From Mixophyes australis (Eukaryota; Chordata; Amphibia; Anura; Limnodynastidae), in the NCBI GenBank assembly GCA_036250195.1, contig JAVHZZ010000012.1:90290591-90354590 (forward strand): a stretch of 64,000 bases of DNA. The letters run 5' to 3'. The position numbers and the translations under genes are program-made. Below, piece by piece: positions 50,403 through 62,516 of the stretch. How positions within the stretch are numbered: the first letter of the stretch is position 1; every line of letters starts with the position of its first letter. The notes below the pieces were generated by a model. That model made no database searches. It was given only the letters and a program-made list of their open reading frames with translations, and was not told the origin of the DNA.

Positions 50403-53400
50403 AATTCATGATTCATGAGTCAATTCAATTCATGATTTATGATTCATGATTTAATTCATGATTAATGATTCATGATTTGATTCATGATTCAATTTCTGAT
50501 TCATGATTCAAGATTCATGATTCAATTCATGATTTATGATTCATGATTCGACTCATGATTCATGATTCAATTCATGATTCATGATTCTTGATTCGGTTCA
50601 TGATTCAAATCATGATTCAATTCATTATTCATGATTCGATTCGTGATTCAAGATTCATGATTCAATTCATGATTTATGATTTATGATTTGACTCATATTT
50701 AATGCTTCAATTCATGATTCATGATTCAATTCATGATTCATGATTCATTCATAATTCATGAATCGATTAATGATTCATGATTCGATTCATGATTCATGAT
50801 TCAATTCATGATTCATGATTTAATTCATGATTCATAATTCATGTTTCGATTTATAATTCAATTCATGATTCATGATTCATGATTCAATTCATGATTCATG
50901 ATTCAATTTATGATTCATAATTCAATTCATGATTCATGATTTGATTCATGATTCAATTCATGATTTATGATTCATGATTCGACTCATGAATCATGATTCA
51001 ATTTATGATTCATGATTCAATTCATGATTCAATTCATGATTCAATTCATTATTCATGATTCATGATTCAATTCATTATTCATGATTCATGATTCAATTCA
51101 TGATTCATGGTTCATGATTCGATTCATGATTCATGATTCAATTCATGATTTGTGATTCATGATTCAATTCATGATTCATGATTCGATTCATGATTCATGA
51201 TTCGATTAATGATTCATGATTCATGATTTGACTCATGATTCATGATTCAATTCATAATTCATGAATTATGATTTAATTCATGATTCATGATTAATTTCAT
51301 AATTTATGATTCATGATTCAATTCATGATTCAATTCATGATTCATGATTCATGATTCAATTTATGATTCATGATTCAATTTATGATTCATGATTCATTTC
51401 ATAATTCATGATTCGATTAATGATTCATGATTCAATTCATGATTCATGATTCATGATTTGATTCATGATTCATGATTTGATTCATGATTCATGATTCAAT
51501 TCATGATTCATGATTCGATTCATGATTCATGATTAAATTCATGATTCATGATTCAATTCATGATTCATGATTCGATTCATGATTCATGATTCGATTTATG
51601 ATTCATGATTCAATTCATGATTCATGATTCATGAGTTGATTCATAATTCATGATTCAATTCATGATTCATGATTTATGATTTATGATTCAATTCATGATT
51701 CATGATTCAATTCATGATTCAATTCATTATTCATGATTCGATTCGTGATTCAAGATTCATGATTCAATTCATGATTCATGATTCAATTCATGATTCATGA
51801 TTCAATTCAGGATTCGATTCATGATTCGATTCATGATTCATGATTCATGATTCATGATTCATGATTCAATTCATGATTCATGATTCATGATTCATGATTC
51901 AATTCATGATTCATGAGTCAATTCAATTCATGATTTATGATTCATGATTTAATTCATGATTCATGATTCGATTAATGATTCATGATTTGATTCATGATTC
52001 AATTCCTGATTCATGATTCACATCATGATTCAAGATTCATAATTCAATTCATGATTTATGATTCATGATTCGACTCATGATTCATGATTCAATTCATGAT
52101 TCATGATTCATGATTTGATTCAAGATTCATGATTCATGATTTGAATTATGATTCATGATTCATGATTCAATTCATGATTCATGATTCGATTTATGATTCA
52201 TGATTCAATTCATGATTCATGAGTTGATTCATGATTCATGATTCATGATTTGATTCAAGATTCATGATTCATGATTTGATTCATGATTCATGATTCATGA
52301 TTCATGATTCAATTCATGATTCATGATTCGATTTATGATTCATGATTCAATTCATGATTCATGAGTTGATTCATAATTCATGATTCAATTCATTATTCAA
52401 TTCATTATTCATGATTCGATTCGTGATTCAAGATTCATGATTCAATTCATGATTCATGATTCAATTCATGATTCATGATTAAATTCATGATTCATGATTC
52501 AATTCATGATTCATGATTCGATTCATGATTCATGATTCGATTCATGATTCATGATTCAATTCTTGATTCATGATTTAATTCATGATTCATTATTCATGAT
52601 TCAATTCATGATTCATGATTCATGATTCAATTCATGATTCATGAGTCAATTCAATTCATGATTTATGATTCATGATTTAATTCATGATTAATGATTCATG
52701 ATTTGATTCATGATTCAATTTCTGATTCATGATTCAAGATTCATGATTTAATTCATGATTTATGATTCATGATTCGACTCATGATTCATGATTCAATTCA
52801 TGATTCATGATTCTTGATTCGATTCATGATTCAAATCATGATTCAATTCATTATTCATGATTCGATTCGTGATTCAAGATTCATGATTCAATTCATGATT
52901 TATGATTTATGATTTGACTCATATTTAATGCTTCAATTCATGATTCATGATTCAATTCATGATTCATGATTCATTCATAATTCATGAATCGATTAATGAT
53001 TCATGATTTGATTCATGATTCATGATTCAATTCATGATTCATGATTTAATTCATGATTCATAATTCATGTTTCGATTTATAATTCAATTCATGATTCATG
53101 ATTCATGATTCAATTCATGATTCATGATTCAATTTATGATTCATAATTCAATTCATGATTCATGATTTGATTCATGATTCAATTCATGATTTATGATTCA
53201 TGATTCGACTCATGAATCATGATTCAATTTATGATTCATGATTCAATTCATGATTCAATTCATGATTCAATTCATTATTCATGATTCATGATTCAATTCA
53301 TGATTCATGGTTCATGATTCGATTCATGATTCATGATTCAATTCATGATTTGTGATTCATGATTCAATTCATGATTCATGATTCGATTCATGATTCATGA

Positions 53401-54175
53401 TTCGATTAATGATTCATGATTCATGATTTGACTCATGATTCATGATTCAATTCATAATTCATGAATTATGATTTAATTCATGATTCATGATTAATTTCAT
53501 AATTCATGATTCATGATTAATTTCATAATTTATGATTCATGATTCAATTCATGATTCAATTCATGATTAATGATTCATGATTAAATTCATGATTCATGAT
53601 TCAATTTATGATTCATGATTCATTTCATAATTCATGATTCGATTAATGATTCATGATTCAATTCATGATTCATGATTCATGATTTGATTCATGATTCATG
53701 ATTTGATTCATGATTCATGATTCAATTCATGATTCATGATTCGATTCATGATTCGATTTATGATTCATGATTCAATTCATGATTCATGATTCATGAGTTG
53801 ATTCATAATTCATGATTCAATTCATGATTCATGATTTATGATTTATGATTCAATTCATGATTCATGATTCAATTCATGATTCAATTCATTATTCATGATT
53901 CGATTCGTGATTCAAGATTCATGATTCAATTCATGATTCATGATTCAATTCATGATTCATGATTCAATTCATGATTCATGATTCATGATTCAATTCATGA
54001 TTCGATTCATGATTCGATTCATGATTCATGATTAATGATTCATGATTCAATTCATGATTCATGATTCATGATTCAATTCATGATTCATGATTCATGATTC
54101 ATGATTCAATTCATGATTCATGAGTCAATTCAATTCATGATTTATGATTCATGATTTAATTCATGATTCATGATT
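50403..54175 (+). repeat. 3774-bp higher-order tandem repeat, unit 2
   Basis: Second copy of 46,629-50,402, including the rare CGGT word at 50,593 and a 158-bp module at 51,915-52,072. It has an added AATTCATTATTCATGATTC near 51,070 and loses a few units near 52,160. After about 54,173 it runs on into CGATTAATG at the point where unit 1 met the junction, so the exchange joined a TTTAATTCATGATTCATG position to an earlier TGAGTCA position. Confidence 0.9.
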
Positions 54176-57100
54176 CGATTAATGATTCATGATTTGATTC
54201 ATGATTCAATTCCTGATTCATGATTCACATCATGATTCAAGATTCATGATTCAATTCATGATTTATGATTCATGATTCGACTCATGATTCATGATTCAAT
54301 TCATGATTTATGATTCAATTCATGATTCATGATTCTTGATTCGATTCATGATTCAAATCATGATTCAATTCATTATTCATGATTCGATTCGTGATTCAAG
54401 ATTCATGATTCAATTCATGATTTATGATTTGACTCATATTTAATGCTTCAATTCATGATTCATGATTCAATTCATGATTCATGATTCATTCATAATTCAT
54501 GATTCAATTAATGATTCATGATTCGATTCATGATTCATGATTCAATTCATGATTCATGATTTAATTCATGATTCATAATTCATGTTTCGATTCATGATTC
54601 AATTCATGATTCATGATTCAATTCATGATTCATGATTCGATTCTTGATTCATGATTCGATTCTTGATTCATGATTCGATTCATGATTTAATTCATGATTC
54701 ATGATTCGATTAATGATTCATGATTTGATTCATGATTCAATTCCTGATTCATGATTCATTCATAATTCATGATTCAATTAATGATTCATGATTCGATTCA
54801 TGATTCATGATTCAATTCATGATTCATGATTTAATTCATGATTCATAATTCATGTTTCGATTCATGATTCAATTCATGGTTCATGATTCAATTCATGATT
54901 CATGATTCAATTCATGATTCATGATTCGATTCTTGATTCATGATTCGATTCATGATTCAATTCATGATTTATGATTCATGATTTAATTCATGATTCATGA
55001 TTCGATTAATGATTCATGATTCAATTCATGATTCATGATTCATGATTCAATTCATGATTCATGATTCATGAGTTGATTCATAATTCATGATTCAATTCAT
55101 TATTCATGATTCGATTCGTGATTCAAGATTCATGATTCAATTTATGATTTATGATTTGATTCATATTTAATGCTTCAATTCATGATTCATGATTCATTCA
55201 TAATTCATGATTCGATTAATGATTCATGATTCGATTCATGATTCATGATTCATGATTCAATTCATGATTCATGATTTAATTCATGATTCATAATTCATGT
55301 TTCGATTCATGATTCAATTCATGATTCATGATTCAATTCATAATTCATGATTCAATTTATGATTCATAGTTCAATTCATGATTCATGATTCGATTCATGA
55401 TTCGACTCATGAATCATGATTCAATTCATGATTCATGATTCAATTCATGATTCAATTCATTATTCATGATTCATGATTCAATTCATGATTCATGGTTCAT
55501 GATTCGATTCATGGTTCATGATTCATGATTCAATTCATGATTTGTGATTCATGATTCAATTCAAGATTCATGATTCAATTCATAAAACATGATTCGATTA
55601 ATGATTCATGATTCGATTAATGATTCATGAATCATGATTTGACTCATGATTCATGATTCAATTCATAATTCATGAATTATGATTTAATTCATGATTCATG
55701 ATTCATTTCATAATTCATGATTCATGATTAATTTCATAATTCATGATTCATGATTCAATTCATGATTCATGATTCAATTTATGATTCATGATTCATTTCA
55801 TAATTCATGATTCGATTAATGATTCATGATTCAATTCATGATTCAATTCATGATTCATGATTCATGATTTGATTCATGATTCATGATTCATGATTCATGA
55901 TTCAATTCATGATTCATGATTCATGATTCAATTCATGATTCATGATTCGATTTATGATTCATGATTCAATTCATGATTTATGATTCATGAGTTGATTAAT
56001 AACTCATGATTCAATTCATGATTCATGATTCATGATTTATGATTCAATTCATGATTCATGATTCAATTCATGATTTAATTCATGATTCATGATTCGATTC
56101 GTGATTCAAGATTCATGATTCAATTCATGATTCATGATTCAATTCATGATTCAATTCATGATTCATGATTCGATTCATGATTCGATTCATGATTCGATTC
56201 ATGATTCTTGATTCGATTCATGATTCAATTCTTGATTCATGATTTAATTCATGATTCATGATTCATGATTTAATTCATGATTCATGATTCATGATTTAAT
56301 TCATGATTCATGATTCATGATTCAATTCATGATTCATGAGTCAATTCAATTCATGATTTATGATTCATGATTTAATTCATGATTCATGATTCGATTAATG
56401 ATTCATGATTTGATTCATGATTCAATTCCTGATTCATGATTCACATCATGATTCAAGATTCATGATTCAATTCATGATTTATGATTCATGATTCGACTTA
56501 TGATTCATGATTCGACTCATGATTCATGATTCAATTCATGATTCATGATTCTTGATTCGATTCATGATTCAAATCATGATTCAATTCATTATTCATGATT
56601 CGATTCGTGATTCAAGATTCATGATTAAATTCATGATTTATGATTCATGATTTAATTCATGATTCATGATTCAATTCATGATTCATGATTCATTCATAAA
56701 TTATGATTCGATTCATGATTCATGATTCGATTCATGATTCATGATTCAATTCATGATTCATGATTTAATTCATGATTCATGATTCATAATTCATGATTCA
56801 TGATTCAATTCATGATTCATGATTCAATTCATGATTCATGATTCGATTCTTGATTCATGATTCGATTCATGATTCAATTTATGATTTATGATTCATGATT
56901 TAATTCATGATTCATGATTCGATTAATGATTCATGATTTGATTCATGATTCAATTCCTGATTCATGTTTCACATCATGATTCAAGATTCATGATTCAATT
57001 CATGATTTATCATTCATGATTTAATTCATGATTCATGATTCGATTAATGATTCATGATTTGATTCATGATTCAATTCCTGATTCATGATTCACATCATGA

Positions 57101-57980
57101 TTCAAGATTCATGATTCAATTCATGATTTATGATTCATGATTCGACTCATGATTCATGATTCAATTCATTATTCATGATTCATATCCTAATTCATGATTC
57201 ATGATTCATTTCATAATTCATGATTCAATTCATGATTCATGATTCATGATTCAATTCATGATTCATGATTCAATTTATGATTCATGATTCATTTCATAAT
57301 TCTTAATTCATGATTAATGATTCGTGATTCAATTCATGATTCATGATTTTTCATGATTCATGATTCATGATTCAATTCATGATTCGATTTATGATTCATG
57401 ATTCAATTCATGATTCATGATTTGATTCATAATTCATGGTTCAATTCATGATTCATGATTCATGATTTATGATTCAATTCATGATTCATGATTCAATTCA
57501 TGATTCATGATTCAATTCATGATTTATGATTCAATTCATGATTAATGCTTCAATTCATGATTCATGATTCAATTCATGATTTATGATTCAATTCATGATT
57601 CATGATTCAATTCATGATTCATGATTCAATTCATGATTCAATTCATGATTCATGATTCGATTCATGATTCATGATTCAATTCATAATTCAATTCATGATT
57701 CATGATTCGATTCATGATTCATGATTCGATTCATGATTCGATTCATGATTCATGATGCGATTCATGATTCATGATTCTTGATTCAATTCTTGATTCATGA
57801 TTTAATTTATGATTCATGATTCATGATTCACATCATGATTCAAGATTCATGATTCAATTCATGATTTATGATTCTCAATTCGACTCATGATTCATGATTC
57901 AATTCATGATTCATAATTCAATTCATGATTCATGATTCATGATTCGATTCATGATTAATGATTCAATTCATGATTCATGA
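54176..57980 (+). repeat. Mosaic domain, last part, with 270- and 121-bp duplications
   Basis: A 270-bp tandem duplication carries CATTCATAATTCATG and CATGTTTCG twice (CATAATTCAT at 54,491 and 54,761). A 121-bp duplication repeats the TTTAATTC to CCTGATTC and ACATC words (TAATTCATG at 56,901 and 57,022). The TATTTAATGC word at about 55,157 is preceded by TTTGATTC instead of TTTGACTC. Rare departures from the units include CATAAAACAT at 55,581, a T5 run near 57,346-57,350 and CATATCCTAATTC near 57,180. Complete 158-bp modules are at 54,122-54,279 and 56,338-56,495. Confidence 0.65.
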
Positions 57981-60236
57981 TCCGAATTATGATTCATGAT
58001 TCAAATCATGATTCATTTCATGATTTAGGATTCAATTCATGATTCATGATTCATGATTCATGATTCGATTTATGATTCATGATTCGATTCATGATTCGAT
58101 TCATGATTCATGATTTGATTCATGATTCATGATTTGATTCATGATTCATGATTCAATTCATGATTCAATTCATTATTCAAGATTCGATTCATGATTCAAG
58201 ATTCATGATTCAATTCATGATTCATGATTCAATTCATGATTCGATTCATGATTCGATTTATGATTCGATTTATGATTCAATTCATGATTCATGAATCAAT
58301 TCATGATTCAATTTATGATTCGTAATTCAATTCATGATTCATGATTCAATTCATGATTTATGATTCATGATTCGACTCATGAATCATGATTCAATTCATG
58401 ATTCATGATTCAATTCATGATTCAATTCATTATTCATGATTCATGATTCAATTCATGATTCATGGTTCATGATTCGATTCATGGTTCATGATTCATGATT
58501 CAATTCATGATTTGTGATTCATGATTCAATTCATGATTCATGATTCAATTCATGATTCATGATTTGACTCATGATTCATGTTTCAATTCATGAATTATGA
58601 TTTAATTCATGATTCATGATTAATTTCATAAATTATGATTCATGATTAATTTCATAATTCATGATTCATGATTTAATTCATGATTCATGATTCAATTCAT
58701 GATTCATGATTCATGATTCAATTCATGATTCATGATTCAATTTATGATTCATGATTCATTTCATAATTCATGATTCGATTAATGATTCATGATTCAATTC
58801 ATGATTCATGATTCATGATTTGATTCATGATTCATGATTCATGATTCAATTCATGATTCATGATTCATGATTCAATTCATGATTCATGATTCGATTTATG
58901 ATTCATGATTCAATTCATGATTCATGATTCATGAGTTGATTCATGATTCATGAGTTGATTCATAATTCATGATTCAATTCATGATTCATGATTCATGATT
59001 TATGATTCAATTCATGATTCATGATTCAATTCATGGTTCAATTCATTATTCATGATTCGATTCGTGATTCAAGATTCATGATTCAATTCATGATTCAATT
59101 CATGATTCATGATTCAATTCATGATTCGATTTATGATTCATGATTCAATTCATGATTCATGATTCAATTCATGATTCATGATTCGATTTATGATTCATGA
59201 TTCAATTCATGATTCATGATTTATGATTCAATTCATGATTCATGATTCAATTCATGATTCAATTCATTATTCATGATTCGATTCGTGATTCAAGATTCAT
59301 GATTCAATTCATGATTTATGATTCATGATTCGACTCATATTTAATGCTTCAATTCATGATTCATGATTCAATTCATGTTTCATGATTCATGATTCATGAT
59401 TTATGATTCAATTCATGATTCATGATTCAATTCATTATTCATGATTCGATTCGTGATTCAAGATTCATGATTCAATTCATGATTTATGAATCATGATTCG
59501 ACTCATATTTAATGCTTCAATTCATGATTCATGATTCAATTCATGATTCATGATTCATGATTCAATTCATGATTCATGATTCGATTTATGATTCATGATT
59601 CAATTCATGATTCTTGATTTGATTCATAATTCATGATTCAATTCATGATTCATGATTCATGATTTATGATTCAATTCATGATTCATGATTCAATTCATGA
59701 TTCAATTCATTATTCATGATTCGATTTGTGATTCAAGATTCATGATTCAATTCATGATTTATGATTCATGATTCGACTCATATTTAATGATTCAATTCAT
59801 GATTCATGATTCATGATTCAATTCATGATTCAATTCATGATTCATGATTCGATTCATGATTCATGATTCGATTCATGATTCATGATTCGATTCATGATTC
59901 ATGATTCATGATTCAATTCTTGATTCATGATTTAATTTATGATTCATGATTCAATTCATGATTCATGATTCAATTCAATTCATGATTTATGATTCATGAT
60001 TTAATTCATGATTCATGATTCAATTAATGATTCATGATTCAATTCCTGATTCATGATTCACATCATGATTCAAGATTCATGATTCAATTCATGATTTATG
60101 ATTCATGATTCGACTCATGATTCATGATTTAATTCATGATTCATAATTCAATTCATGATTCATGATTCATGATTCGATTCATGATTAATGATTCAATTCA
60201 CGATTCATGATTAATGATTCAATTCATGATTCATGA
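57981..60236 (+). repeat. 2.26-kb higher-order array, unit 1
   Basis: Starts at TCCGAATTATG (57,981). Order: TTAGGATTC, runs of CGATTCATG and GATTTGATTC, AATTCATTATTCAAG, CGTAATTC, CGACTCATGAATC, CATGGTTCATG, TTTGACTC, GAATTATG, two CATAAATTATG/CATAATTC words, doubled CATGAGTTGATTC, CATGGTTCAATTC, two TATTTAATGCTTC words 168 bp apart (59,332 and 59,500), a third as TATTTAATGATTC near 59,775, then CACATC and CGACTC. It is 2256 bp to the next TCCGAATTATG. Confidence 0.85.
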
Positions 60237-62516
60237 TCCGAATTATGATTCATGATTCAAATCATGATTTATTTCATGATTTAGGATTCAATTCATGATT
60301 CATGATTCATGATTCATGATTCGATTTATGATTCATGATTCGATTCATGATTCATGATTCGATTCATGATTCATGATTCGATTCATGATTCATGATTTGA
60401 TTCATGATTCATGATTTGATTCATGATTCATGATTCAATTCATGATTCAATTCATTATTCAAGATTCGATTCATGATTCAAGATTCATGATTCAATTCAT
60501 GATTCATGATTCAATTCATGATTCGATTCATGATTCGATTTATGATTCGATTTATGATTCAATTCATGATTCATGAATCAATTCATGATTCAATTTATGA
60601 TTCGTAATTCAATTCATGATTCATGATTCAATTCATGATTTATGATTCATGATTCGACTCATGAATCATGATTCAATTCATGATTCATGATTCAATTCAT
60701 GATTCAATTCATTATTCATGATTCATGATTCAATTCATGATTCATGGTTCATGATTCGATTCATGGTTCATGATTCATGATTCAATTCATGATTTGTGAT
60801 TCATGATTCAATTCATGATTCATGATTCAATTCATGATTCATGATTTGACTCATGATTCATGATTCAATTCATGAATTATGATTTAATTCATGATTCATG
60901 ATTAATTTCATAAATTATGATTCATGATTAATTTCATAATTCATGATTCATGATTCAATTCATGATTCATGATTCAATTCATGATTCATGATTCATGATT
61001 CAATTCATGATTCATGATTCAATTTGATTCATGATTCATTTCATAATTCATGATTCGATTAATGATTCATGATTCAATTCATGATTCATGATTCATGATT
61101 CAATTCATGATTCATGATTCGATTTATGATTCATGATTCAATTCATGATTCATGATTCATGAGTTGATTCATGATTCATGAGTTGATTCATAATTCATGA
61201 TTCAATTCATGATTCAAGATTCATGATTTATGATTCAATTCATGATTCATGATTCAATTCATGGTTCAATTCATTATTCATGATTCGATTCGTGATTCAA
61301 GATTCATGATTCAATTCATGATTCATGATTCAATTCATGATTCATGATTCAATTCATGATTCATGATTCGATTTATGATTCATGATTCAATTCATGATTC
61401 ATGATTCAATTCATGATTCATGATTCGATTTATGATTCATGATTCAATTCATGATTCATGATTTATGATTCAATTCATGATTCATGATTCAATTCATGAT
61501 TCAATTCATTATTCATGATTCGATTCGTGATTCAAGATTCATGATTCAATTCATGATTTATGATTCATGATTCGACTCATATTTAATGCTTCAATTCATG
61601 ATTCATGATTCAATTCATGTTTCATGATTCATGATTCATGATTTATGATTCAATTCATGATTCATGATTCAATTCATTATTCATGATTCGATTCGTGATT
61701 CAAGATTCATGATTCAATTCATGATTTATGATTCATGATTCGACTCATATTTAATGCTTCAATTCATGATTCATGATTCAATTCATGATTCATGATTCAT
61801 GATTCAATTCATGATTCATGATTCGATTTATGATTCATGATTCAATTCATGATTCTTGATTTGATTCATAATTCATGATTCAATTCATGATTCATGATTC
61901 ATGATTTATGATTCAATTCATAATTCATGATTCAATTCATGATTCAATTCATTATTCATGATTCGATTTGTGATTCAAGATTCATGATTCAATTCATGAT
62001 TTATGATTCATGATTCGACTCATATTTAATGATTCAATTCATGATTCATGATTCATGATTCAATTCATGATTCAATTCATGATTCAATTCATGATTCATG
62101 ATTCGATTCATGATTCATGATTCGATTCATGATTCATGATTCGATTCATGATTCATGATTCATGATTCAATTCTTGATTCAGGATTTAATTTATGATTCA
62201 TGATTCATGATTCAATTCATGATTCATGATTCAATTCATGATTCATGATTCGATTCAATTCATGATTTATGATTCATGATTTAATTCATGATTCATGATT
62301 CGATTAATGATTCATGATTCAATTCCTGATTCATGATTCACATCATGATTCAAGATTCATGATTCAATTCATGATTTATGATTCATGATTCGACTCATGA
62401 TTCATGATTCAATTCATGATTCATAATTCAATTCATGATTCATGATTCATGATTCGATTCATGATTAATGATTCAATTCACGATTCATGATTAATGATTC
62501 AATTCATGATTCATGA
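60237..62516 (+). repeat. 2.28-kb higher-order array, unit 2
   Basis: Repeats unit 1 in order, 2280 bp long, with the 168-bp TATTTAATGC pair preserved (61,574 and 61,742). Private differences include AATTTGATTCATG near 61,021 (a 7-mer partly lost), CAAGATTCATG near 61,215 and CAGGATTTAATTT near 62,180. Confidence 0.87.
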
